A stretch of DNA of 33,445 nucleotides, from positions 1 to 33,445 of the IMG/VR virus record IMGVR_UViG_3300030012_000508; one strand, 5' to 3'. Each line of letters starts with the position of its first letter. Position 1 is the first letter of the stretch. This stretch comes from a virus. Below the pieces are notes generated by a model. It was not told the origin of the DNA. It ran no database searches and was given only the letters and a program-made list of their open reading frames with translations. A program made the translations under genes and the position numbers. Positions 1 through 7,671 of this stretch are shown here, piece after piece.

Positions 1-23
1 CGACGACCTAAAAATTTTTTGCG

Positions 24-140
24 ACGTATAGATATGGATAGCTTTAGCTATACATTATTATTTTAATTATATATAACGTATATCTTTAGATATACATTTT
101 TATTTAATTATTTAATAACGTATAGATTTATCTATACATT
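24..140. repeat. Three 18-bp TT-centred palindromes with 42-bp spacing
   Basis: Palindromic sites lie at 36-53, 78-95 and 120-137. Sites 2 and 3 are perfect 8-bp inverted repeats around a central TT (GTATATCTTTAGATATAC and GTATAGATTTATCTATAC). Site 1 has one G-A mismatch. Each ends in TATACATT, starting at 49, 91 and 133, so the spacing is exactly 42 bp twice, close to four helical turns. ACGTATA precedes each site, displaced by 10 bp at site 1. The inner stem bases differ between sites but remain complementary. Binding sites for a dimeric protein, origin iterons or extruded hairpins are all possible; the function is inference. Confidence 0.8.
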
Positions 141-294
141 ACTTTTTATTTACTTTTTCTAACTTACTTTTTCTAATCTTAAAATGGTTTAGGGGGGTAT
201 ACCTGTATAAAAAAAGAAAGAAACACATACTAATATTTTTTTCTAAAATTTTTTAAAGTTTTTTGGATCGCTTACTAAGGCGGGTACTATAATA

Positions 295-462
295 TAGAGC
301 TCGGGATACTATATATACTATATACTATAATTACTATATATATATAATATATATATAATATATAATATATATAATATATAATATATATAAATACTATTAA
401 TACTATAAATACTATATATACTACTATACTATATATACTATAGTACTATTATAAAATTCAAC
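295..462. repeat. Low-complexity AT tract (ATACTATA-type), possible unwinding region
   Basis: About 165 bases consist almost only of A and T with scattered C, built from irregular copies of ACTATA, ATACTAT and TATAATAT. A TATAAT hexamer sits at 288-293 just before it, with no convincing -35 box. The tract lies between the palindrome array and the first rightward gene, in the only stretch of more than 300 bases without a gene. Such tracts act as DNA-unwinding elements or promoter regions in many replicons. No open frame of note runs through it, and nothing else in 141-553 is recognisable apart from the octamer GGTATACC at 196-203. Confidence 0.6.
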
Positions 463-553
463 CGGGCTAAATAGGGGGGATAGATAATATTATTATATAT
501 AGTTGCAACTTGTCAAGTTATTATTAAATTTAAATATGGAAAGAGAAAAAACA

Positions 554-772
554 ATGTTTGAAAAAGCTTTAATAGGTGACTATGAGATCAAGGATGTATT
601 CACTAACATTGAAAGATGTAAGCAGATATCCAGCCAGTTAAAGATCCTAGATCTTATTGAACCTAGGTCTAGAGATATTAGTTTAATAGCAGAGTTAGTA
701 TATCGGGTAAATAATATGCCTGAGTTAGAATTAATAGAAATAGACGATTATAGCTTAAACAACCCTAACTAG
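554..772 (+). CDS. Small hypothetical protein before terminase
   Basis: I do not recognise this roughly 72-residue acidic, probably helical protein. The ATG at 554 is preferred because GGAAAGAG lies 8-9 bases upstream. A TTG at 503 and an ATG at 536 are in frame but have no Shine-Dalgarno sequence. Its TAG stop overlaps the GTG start of the terminase small-subunit gene, so the two are probably translationally coupled. It is the first gene of the rightward virion operon, directly after the non-coding control region, so a packaging or early regulatory role is possible but not shown. Confidence 0.55.
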   Translation: MFEKALIGDYEIKDVFTNIERCKQISSQLKILDLIEPRSRDISLIAELVYRVNNMPELELIEIDDYSLNNPN

Positions 773-1530
773 TGGCACTATCAAGAAAGATAAAAGGAGT
801 CACGCACTATGCTTACGAAAGCGAGCTGGAGTTTCGTACGGCACATCCTACTGAAAAACTAATTAAAAACTGGAAAGAAGCCAAAAAAGGTCAGTGGTGT
901 ATTGCAGATGATGGTAAGATAGTGCAAATACTAAAAAGAAAGGCAATGAAAGGAAATAGAATAGAGCAATATTATGTGCGAACTGTTATTGGAATGGTTA
1001 CTATAAAAGATACTAGTACCTTAAAAGGAGAGATAACAGATAATATTTATCGCTTTATAAAGAAAAACACTTATGACTCTAGACTACATGGCGGTATGAC
1101 CAAACAAAAAAAGATATTCTCTAAATACATTGCAATGGGTCTAGATCCAGAGAGTGCTTACATCAAAGCATATCCTAAAACATCAAACTCTGATGATGCT
1201 AGACGTAAATCAAAACTATTATTAAAAAGTAAAACAGTGAGGGAGCAAGTGGATAAAGAAATAGAAGAACTAATGTCAGAAGTTGGTATTACCAAAAGAT
1301 ATTTACTAGAAAGCACTAAAGATGTTGTAGATAAAGTAGATGCCAAAGACAACGATAAACTTAGAGCATTAGAAACATTGATGAAGATATCAGGTATGTT
1401 AAATACAGAAAAGAAATCAGAGTCTATTGCACTGATACAAGAGTTTACTGGCTTCAGTAAAGAGAAACTGAAAGCATTTGAACAGGGCATGCTATCTGAA
1501 AAAAAGAAAGAACTTACCAGTGGTAATTAA
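772..1530 (+). CDS. Terminase small subunit
   Basis: This 252-residue protein is a likely small terminase, the subunit that recognises phage DNA for packaging. Residues about 109-165 fit the Terminase_2-type helix-turn-helix pattern: a helix, then GLDPESAYIKAYP, then a helix rich in K and V (KSKTVREQV). A helical segment for oligomerisation follows. The first 100 residues form a separate small domain (KKGQWCIADDGKIVQIL, YYVRTVIG), which as far as I recall occurs fused to such subunits in marine phages. The start is GTG, overlapping the previous stop by one base. The large subunit follows after one possible small gene, as expected for a ter pair. No DNA target can be read from the sequence. 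Confidence 0.75.
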   Translation: MALSRKIKGVTHYAYESELEFRTAHPTEKLIKNWKEAKKGQWCIADDGKIVQILKRKAMKGNRIEQYYVRTVIGMVTIKDTSTLKGEITDNIYRFIKKNTYDSRLHGGMTKQKKIFSKYIAMGLDPESAYIKAYPKTSNSDDARRKSKLLLKSKTVREQVDKEIEELMSEVGITKRYLLESTKDVVDKVDAKDNDKLRALETLMKISGMLNTEKKSESIALIQEFTGFSKEKLKAFEQGMLSEKKKELTSGN

Positions 1531-1660
1531 ATCAGTATTGGTAAAGGATACTTACTGGAATACACAAACTAGCTCTATTTGGAGCTATACTAGCCCTAAA
1601 ACGTTGCAAGTAGGTAATACTAGATACAATATATCATTTTCCAATAAAAACGCTAAATAA
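1520..1660 (+). CDS. Possible small protein between terminase genes
   Basis: An open frame of about 46 residues starts at GTG 1520 inside the end of the small terminase gene and stops 8 bases before the large subunit. A TTG at 1478 is an alternative start. The peptide (TYWNTQTSSIWSY, LQVGNTRYNISF) is polar and beta-prone, unlike a random frame. The gap would otherwise be one of few untranslated stretches in this operon. A weak purine run (AAAGAA) lies upstream of the GTG. There is no recognisable family, and it could be a chance frame. Confidence 0.4.
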   Translation: MVIKSVLVKDTYWNTQTSSIWSYTSPKTLQVGNTRYNISFSNKNAK

Positions 1661-1668
1661 CGTAAACA

Positions 1669-3261
1669 ATGGACAATTTTAATATTAATCCATCCCCATC
1701 TGAAATGAAAGAGCGAGATGAGGTACTAGCTAAGTCCTATAAAAGTCTTATTTACTTTGGTAGAGCTTTCTTACCAAATGACTTTCTTAAAAAGTCTGCA
1801 TCTCCAGCATTTCACTTTGATGTAGCAGATAAGTTGATATCATCTAAGCCCGGTAGTCGTAGTTGCATTATTATGCCTAGAGGGTTTGGTAAGTCTATAT
1901 TATCAAAAGCCGCTATCATGCATAAACTGGTATTTGCTAGAGAAGACGAACAACACTTTATTGCTTGGGTATCAGAAGAACAAAGTCAGTCTATTGATCA
2001 TTTAAAGTATTTGCGTAATCATTTTGAAATGAACAAAAGACTTCGTTACTACTTTGGCAATCTAGATGGGGGAGCGGCTGGGAAGCGTTGGACTGAAAAA
2101 GATATTGTAACTCCCAAAGGAGATAGATTAATAGCAAAGGGTACTTCTCAAAGACTTAGGGGTCGTGCAGAGGTAGATGTTCGTTATACTGGTATCATCT
2201 TAGACGACTTTGAATCAGAATTAAATACAAAAACACCAGAGCGTAGAGCTGATATTAAGAAATGGATCGTATCCACAGTATATCCAGCATTAGAAGAAAC
2301 ACCCGGTAGAGAAGGTTGGATATGGTTAGCAGGTACAATAGTTCACTTTGATAGTTTCTTACAAACTGTACTAGATGGTAGTAACAAAGCAAAAGAAGAA
2401 AATAGAGAATATCCTTGGAATGTAACATTCAAAAGAGCAATAGAAGATGGTAAATCTATCTGGAAAGAACAATTCTCCTTAAAAAAGTTAGAAGCAAAGA
2501 AAAGAGAGTTTATCGAAGCTGGTCTGGTAAACAAGTTTGCACAGGAGTATATGAATGATGCTAGGGATATATCCAATGCCGCATTTAAAATAGATAGAAT
2601 ACAATATTTTAATGGACAAGTAGAATGTCGTAACAAGTTTAATTATCTGATAGATGGTGAAGATGCTATACCAGTAAACATTTACATTGGGGTTGACCTA
2701 GCGGCTACAGCATCAGAGACATCAGACTTTCAAGTGATACTGGTTATGGCAATAGATTCTAACAACAACCGTTATGTCTTAGAATACTTTAGAGAAAGAA
2801 TACCTACATTTGACGTACCACAAGAAATTATCAAACTGGCAAATAAATATAATCCTGTAAGAAGAGTAACGATAGAAACAGTAGCGGCACAGGAAATGGT
2901 TAGAGATATGGTAACAAGAATGTCTGCTAGTGAGAAAAGATTGATGCCCGGAATCTTCAAAGGGGTTAAACCACCCGCTAGAATAAAAAAGCAAGATAGG
3001 CTCGAAACAAGCTTGGGAGTTATTGTCAATTCTAAAAAACTTTACATTAGAAGGGAAATGACAGAATTAGTAGATGAGTTCTTTGAACATCCCAAACCAA
3101 GAAACGATGATGTAATGGATGCGTTGTATTATGCAGACTACTTTGCCAAAGCTCCTAAGAGTACTAGAACAAAGCGAGAATCATTACTAAATGAAGAAGC
3201 TAGTCCTGTTAGAAGAATCAAAAAGAAAGCTTATAATTGGATGACTGGATCTCGTGCATAA
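1669..3261 (+). CDS. Terminase large subunit (packaging ATPase-nuclease)
   Basis: This 530-residue motor protein drives DNA into the prohead and cuts it. The ATPase half shows Walker A PRGFGKS (residues 70-76), Walker B GIILDDFE (175-182, D179/D180) and a coupling motif LAGTIVH (220-226). The nuclease half is RNase H-like, with acidic residues in YIGVDLA (D343), TIETVAAQ (E403) and NDDVMDALYYAD (D481/D484), so all expected catalytic acids are present. Length is normal for the family. It follows the small subunit and precedes peptidase, portal and capsid genes, the usual head-module order. The start has only a weak Shine-Dalgarno sequence. Confidence 0.95.
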   Translation: MDNFNINPSPSEMKERDEVLAKSYKSLIYFGRAFLPNDFLKKSASPAFHFDVADKLISSKPGSRSCIIMPRGFGKSILSKAAIMHKLVFAREDEQHFIAWVSEEQSQSIDHLKYLRNHFEMNKRLRYYFGNLDGGAAGKRWTEKDIVTPKGDRLIAKGTSQRLRGRAEVDVRYTGIILDDFESELNTKTPERRADIKKWIVSTVYPALEETPGREGWIWLAGTIVHFDSFLQTVLDGSNKAKEENREYPWNVTFKRAIEDGKSIWKEQFSLKKLEAKKREFIEAGLVNKFAQEYMNDARDISNAAFKIDRIQYFNGQVECRNKFNYLIDGEDAIPVNIYIGVDLAATASETSDFQVILVMAIDSNNNRYVLEYFRERIPTFDVPQEIIKLANKYNPVRRVTIETVAAQEMVRDMVTRMSASEKRLMPGIFKGVKPPARIKKQDRLETSLGVIVNSKKLYIRREMTELVDEFFEHPKPRNDDVMDALYYADYFAKAPKSTRTKRESLLNEEASPVRRIKKKAYNWMTGSRA

Positions 3262-3271
3262 AAAATATTAA

Positions 3272-3300
3272 TTGTCTTTTGTTTATGTATAACTTATATT
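3272..3300 (+). promoter_or_regulatory. Candidate sigma70-like promoter
   Basis: TTGTCT at 3272-3277 and TATATT at 3295-3300 are separated by 17 bases, a good match to a sigma70 promoter. It lies in a 54-base gap before the M15 peptidase gene, one of the few real gaps in the rightward block. An overlapping TATAAC at 3288-3293 and the downstream word TAAATTCAAA (3300-3309) recur at 22196-22222, so a phage-specific promoter is an alternative reading. Confidence 0.35.
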
Positions 3301-3315
3301 TAAATTCAAATCCAC

Positions 3316-3708
3316 ATGCCGAGATATTCTAAAAGATCAAAATCTAGATTAGCTACCTGTGATGAGCGTTTACAGGAAGTATTTAATGAAGTAATCAAGC
3401 ATGTGGACTGTTCTATTCTAGAGGGACATAGAAGCAAAGAAAGGCAAAACAAATTATATGATGAAGGTCGTACTAAGGTCAAGTATCCTAATGGTCGTCA
3501 TAACTCTAACCCTTCTAAAGCCTGTGATGTTACTCCATACCCTGTGGATTGGAAGGACAGGGAAAGACAGACCCTCTTTGCTGGTTTTGTTATTGGGGTG
3601 GCTAGGAGCATGGGCTATAATGTGAGATGGGGCGGTGACTGGGATATGGATTTTCAAGTAATGGACAATCGCTTCGATGATTTTCCCCACTTTGAGATTA
3701 GAGACTAA
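3316..3708 (+). CDS. M15-family D-Ala/L-Ala-D-Glu-type peptidase (endolysin-like)
   Basis: This 130-residue zinc peptidase should cut peptide cross-links or stems of peptidoglycan. The M15 signature is visible: EGHRSKERQN (about 36-45), zinc ligands H62 and D71 in GRHNSNPSKACDVTPYP, a WGGDW segment (105-109) and the final ligand H125 in PHFEI, with an acidic residue (D121/D122) just before it. There is no signal peptide or binding domain, so it is a stand-alone catalytic domain of normal length that would need a holin or delivery in the virion. It sits between terminase and portal, away from the small membrane-protein cassette at 16-18.6 kb. Its TAA stop overlaps the next ATG. Confidence 0.88.
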   Translation: MPRYSKRSKSRLATCDERLQEVFNEVIKHVDCSILEGHRSKERQNKLYDEGRTKVKYPNGRHNSNPSKACDVTPYPVDWKDRERQTLFAGFVIGVARSMGYNVRWGGDWDMDFQVMDNRFDDFPHFEIRD

Positions 3709-4802
3709 TGCCGGGTACGACAGACACAGTTAAAGCAATGTTAACTCCCGGTGAATTTGTTATTCGCAAAGAAGCTGTGGATATGATAGGAGTACCCATT
3801 TTGGAAAAATTAAATGATATGCCTGAGGCTGGTGGTCATTCTGAGATAGATAGACTGATAGCACAGGCTACACTAAAGAATATGACTGGCATGTATGGTG
3901 GCGGTATGGTTAATGCAAAGCAGTACATGGGCGGTGGTAAAGTTGATATGTATGGTCATGGTGGTAAAGTAAAGAATCAAATGATGATGAGCTACGAACA
4001 TGGTGGTGAGGCTCATGGTAATCTAAAACCAGTACCAGATGACAATCCCGGACTTACTAAACTACCTGAAAAGGTTAGAAATAAAATGGGCTACATGCAG
4101 GAGGGTGGATTATTAGGTATGATGAAAGGCGGTATGGCTAAAAAGAAGAAGAAATACGGTTATCAAGAAGGTGGCGAAATATTGGGGCTAAATATAACTC
4201 CTGAAAGTGTTTTTCAAGCAGTTTATCAAATGCCAACAGATGATGGTGATAGGTATTACTTAGGAGAAGCTCAAAGACCTTTACCTAATTTAAGTCGTAA
4301 GTTATCTATAAAAAGAGCTATGGATAAAGCTATGAACGCTCCACAAGATTCTATTACCTTTGATATGGCTCAACAAATATTAAACCCTGAAGAAGAAAAA
4401 AGTGGTTTTCTTAAAAAGCTATTAGGTATGCAAGAAGGTGGTGCAGTTCAAGATGATGCTATGATGCTACAGTACTTACAGTCTTTAGAAAATCAACAAG
4501 CTAATCCTTTCGTACCTTTTGATCAAAGACCTTCGAGCTCTGGTGAAATGATGTCACCAATACCAAGTGGTATGGAGCAAGGTGATATGATGAGAATCAT
4601 CAGAGATGAAAGAGAAGTATTAGATATGGAAGATGCTAATCTTCTTAGAAAAAAAGCTCAAAACGCTCTTATGAGATTTAAATTAGATTCTATTATGAAA
4701 GCAGAAGGGTTACAACCTGAAAGACTTGAAAGCATGCCAGCAGATACTTCTGAGTTTATGCCTAGTTCATTAATGTTTAGTCCTAGAGGTATGGGTATTT
4801 AA
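3708..4802 (+). CDS. Glycine/methionine-rich protein with tape-measure-type N-terminal motif
   Basis: The function of this 364-residue protein is unknown. It opens with GTTDTVKAMLTPGEFVIRKE (residues 3-22), closely resembling a motif usually found near the C-terminus of tail tape-measure proteins. The middle has many short glycine-rich elements (MYGGGM, MGGGKVD, HGGKVKN, MQEGGLLG, YQEGGEI, MQEGGAV) and a run of five lysines near residue 145. The C-terminal third is helical and acidic. Both ends overlap neighbours as TAATG (peptidase upstream, portal downstream), so it is tightly coupled to the head genes. A virion protein is likely; Q(E/T)GG elements also occur in the gene at 22234. Confidence 0.6.
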   Translation: MPGTTDTVKAMLTPGEFVIRKEAVDMIGVPILEKLNDMPEAGGHSEIDRLIAQATLKNMTGMYGGGMVNAKQYMGGGKVDMYGHGGKVKNQMMMSYEHGGEAHGNLKPVPDDNPGLTKLPEKVRNKMGYMQEGGLLGMMKGGMAKKKKKYGYQEGGEILGLNITPESVFQAVYQMPTDDGDRYYLGEAQRPLPNLSRKLSIKRAMDKAMNAPQDSITFDMAQQILNPEEEKSGFLKKLLGMQEGGAVQDDAMMLQYLQSLENQQANPFVPFDQRPSSSGEMMSPIPSGMEQGDMMRIIRDEREVLDMEDANLLRKKAQNALMRFKLDSIMKAEGLQPERLESMPADTSEFMPSSLMFSPRGMGI

Positions 4803-6832
4803 TGGATCAAGATCCAAGAGCAAAACAAAACGATGACTTGTATCGCCAGTGGCGAGATGCTCGTTCTGAATGGGATACAGAAGCTAGAAAAGATATAGAC
4901 TTTTACCTTGGTAATCACTTTACCAATGATGAGTCTGATGAACTAGCACAACGTAATCAAGCTGATATACCTATGGATAGGGTATCCTCAGCAATAGAAA
5001 AATTTAAAGCAGTATTAACATCTAGAGCTCCAGCATTTACAATCGTACCCAGAGAAGATTCTGATGTACAGGTAGCCAACTTATGGAGAACTATCATGGG
5101 ATATATATGGCAGAACTCTGATGGTGACTGGCAAATGAAACAAGCAATACAAGACTATGCTGTTACTGGTATGGGTTATATGTATGCTTATATTGATAGA
5201 GAATCAGATTTCGGTAGAGGTGATGTCAAGTTTACTTATTTAGATCCTTTTAGGGTTTACGCATCTCCCAGCTCAAGAGATCGGTGGTTCAGTGACTCGG
5301 ATGGTCTTATCCTTTCTACCATCCTTACTGGTGAACAGGTCGTCAACCTCTACCCTGAATTAAATGATAGTGTAGATCCAGCAACTGGAGAAGAGATACC
5401 CGGATTGATAAGACAACTATCTGGATTTACATACGATGAAGAAGATTACCCATCTTCTCAAAATAGAAACTCAATGAATGTATTTACTCCATCAGAAGTA
5501 AAGGATAAAGATTATTTTGAAGTTCAAAAGTATCAGATACTAGAACGCTTTTATAAAATAAAAGTTCCTTTTTATAGGGTAATAGATATGCAATCTCAAG
5601 AAGAAGAGATACTATCTCAAGAAGAATATGAAAAGTTTGCATTTGAAAACTCTGAAGCAATGGAGATAGGTGCATTTACAGCAATACAAGTATTACAGAC
5701 TAGGGTAAAGGTTTGTGCTAGTTTAGGTGAAGTAGTATTGTATGAACAGATTTTAAATACTGACGAGTATCCTATAGTCCCGCTACCGAATATCTGGACA
5801 TCTACCCCATATCCCAAGAGCGATGTATCCAGAGCTAGACCAATGCAGAGATTATTAAACAAGCTTTGGTCTTTAGCCCTTTCACATGCCCAAGCATCTG
5901 CGGGACTAAAACTTCTAGTACCATTAGGTAGTGTAGATGATATTGATCAATTAGAAAAGGACTGGGCAAATCCAAATGCAGTAATAGAAGTTGATTCATC
6001 ACAGGGTGAACCACACTATCCAGCACCACAACCATTAGCTGGTGAGTTCTATAGATTGATACAACAGTCAGAGTTTTACATAGATTTTATATTTGGTCTG
6101 CCAGAAATGATGCATGGCTTTGCTGATAAAGCTCCTGAGACAGTCAGAGCGACAGAAAGAATGATTGCACTAGGTAGTGAAAGACCTAAATCTAAATTAA
6201 GAGATGTTGAATTTAGTATTAACAAACTTGGTAAGGTTCTTTATAATTTATCCAAAGGACATTACACTTATAAAAAGATTTTTAAGTTAGCTCAACCTAA
6301 TAATAATATTACAGAGGTCATGGCTAATTTTTATACAGATGTAAGTGGTGCAGTTTTAGACCTTAAAAAAGATAGGCACTTACTTGATCAACATGATATT
6401 AGAATCGAATCCGGCTCTACTATGCCTTCTAATAAATATGCAGAACTTTCTGTATATCTTGAGGCATTTCAAATGGGCATTGTGGATCGCTATGAGGTTC
6501 TTAAAAAGAATCCAGAAATATTTGATAAGGAAGGTGTAATGCGTAGAACTGAAGAAAAGCAATTAATGCAACAACAAATGCAGGCTATGCAAGAACAGAT
6601 AAAGAATTTGCAAGGTGACTTGCAGACAGCCCAAAGAGAGTCTGTCAGTGATAGAAAAAGAGTTGAGGTCGAGAAGTTTAAATCTAGACTTAACGAAATC
6701 AATTCTGAATCTAAAGCTGATAGAAGGGTACAACGTAGCAAACTAGAAAACGAGGTGAAGCTCGAGGTGGAGAAATTAGCTGGTAATCTGAAAGATGTTC
6801 AGAGAGAAGTTAGTTCCACTCCAAAAGCCTAA
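4802..6832 (+). CDS. Portal protein (P22-type)
   Basis: This 676-residue protein would form the dodecameric portal at the capsid vertex through which DNA is pumped and the tail attaches. Its size and the N-terminal pattern of a helical wing followed by DIDFYLGNHFTNDES, DIPMDRVSSAIEKF and a TGMGYMYAYID segment fit P22-like portals. The last 130 residues are charged, Gln-rich and predicted coiled coil (RRTEEKQLMQQQMQAM onward), as in P22 portals with a helical barrel. The gene follows the glycine-rich gene by a TAATG overlap and is followed by scaffold and capsid genes, the expected order. Confidence 0.85.
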   Translation: MDQDPRAKQNDDLYRQWRDARSEWDTEARKDIDFYLGNHFTNDESDELAQRNQADIPMDRVSSAIEKFKAVLTSRAPAFTIVPREDSDVQVANLWRTIMGYIWQNSDGDWQMKQAIQDYAVTGMGYMYAYIDRESDFGRGDVKFTYLDPFRVYASPSSRDRWFSDSDGLILSTILTGEQVVNLYPELNDSVDPATGEEIPGLIRQLSGFTYDEEDYPSSQNRNSMNVFTPSEVKDKDYFEVQKYQILERFYKIKVPFYRVIDMQSQEEEILSQEEYEKFAFENSEAMEIGAFTAIQVLQTRVKVCASLGEVVLYEQILNTDEYPIVPLPNIWTSTPYPKSDVSRARPMQRLLNKLWSLALSHAQASAGLKLLVPLGSVDDIDQLEKDWANPNAVIEVDSSQGEPHYPAPQPLAGEFYRLIQQSEFYIDFIFGLPEMMHGFADKAPETVRATERMIALGSERPKSKLRDVEFSINKLGKVLYNLSKGHYTYKKIFKLAQPNNNITEVMANFYTDVSGAVLDLKKDRHLLDQHDIRIESGSTMPSNKYAELSVYLEAFQMGIVDRYEVLKKNPEIFDKEGVMRRTEEKQLMQQQMQAMQEQIKNLQGDLQTAQRESVSDRKRVEVEKFKSRLNEINSESKADRRVQRSKLENEVKLEVEKLAGNLKDVQREVSSTPKA

Positions 6833-6853
6833 CGAGACATCTAAGGAGAATAT

Positions 6854-7645
6854 ATGTCTACATTAGAACAACAGGAAGCAAGTATCGAAAGCGGAATACA
6901 AGGCGGTAATGAAGCCTTCGTGGAAGATATCGTCAATGAACAGTCCATCCAAGAAGAGGTGGATACAACTCAACAGGAGTTTCAAGAACAAGCCCCTGCT
7001 GTAGATTACGAAGCAGAAGCAAAGAAGTTTCAATCTATGTATGATCGTGCTCAAGCCGAAAATGCAAAGTTGCAACAAGGTGCTCAACTACTTCAACTGC
7101 TAGAGCAAAGACCTGATCTTGTAAAAACTCTTGAAGACGGTATAGCTAACCCACAGGGTCAAAACCAGAGCACTCAAGAAGTAGCTCCCGCTGTTGATGA
7201 CTTCAATCCTTGGGATGCCTTTACAAATGATAACTCTGAATCAGGTAAGTATGTTAATCAAAAGATTAATAGCAAAGTTGATCAGTTGGTATCTGAAAGG
7301 TTAGCCCAGCAACAGCAACAGATGCAGGCTGAGATGCAAATGCAAAATACGGTAAATGAATTACGAGGAACATATAAGTTGTCAGATAATGACATCCAAG
7401 ATTTCTTGCAGTTCACTACCCAACCAAAGGAGCAAGTAGGTTTAAATAACTTAGTAAAGCTCTGGCAGATGCAAAGCGGTAATTCTGTTGCGAACAACGA
7501 TACAATGGAAGCGGTAAATGCGGCTAAACAAGCACCCAGAACTGCTGGTGTACTTCAAGGACAAGCTCCTCAGTCTCCAAAGACTGATGCAGATAAAGTA
7601 TTTGATAGTATTATGAGTTCTGGCTCTGGAGCTACATTACCATAA
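6854..7645 (+). CDS. Capsid scaffolding protein
   Basis: This 263-residue, acidic, Gln-rich protein has the composition of head scaffolds. The N-terminal 60 residues are very acidic, a coiled-coil helix follows (about 50-90), and a second Gln-rich helix (QQQQQMQAEMQMQ) lies around 150-165. The C-terminus is low-complexity. Its place between portal and major capsid genes is the classic scaffold position. A strong Shine-Dalgarno sequence (AAGGAG) precedes the ATG. No protease motif is visible, so a separate or absent maturation protease is implied. The family assignment rests on position and composition. Confidence 0.75.
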   Translation: MSTLEQQEASIESGIQGGNEAFVEDIVNEQSIQEEVDTTQQEFQEQAPAVDYEAEAKKFQSMYDRAQAENAKLQQGAQLLQLLEQRPDLVKTLEDGIANPQGQNQSTQEVAPAVDDFNPWDAFTNDNSESGKYVNQKINSKVDQLVSERLAQQQQQMQAEMQMQNTVNELRGTYKLSDNDIQDFLQFTTQPKEQVGLNNLVKLWQMQSGNSVANNDTMEAVNAAKQAPRTAGVLQGQAPQSPKTDADKVFDSIMSSGSGATLP

Positions 7646-7671
7646 TAAACACATACTAAGAGGTATAAAAA

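Noticed and set aside
219-233. Shared word AACACATACTA at about 223 and 7650
   Set aside because: Eleven A/C/T-rich bases found twice in 33 kb of this composition are likely chance, and the contexts differ.
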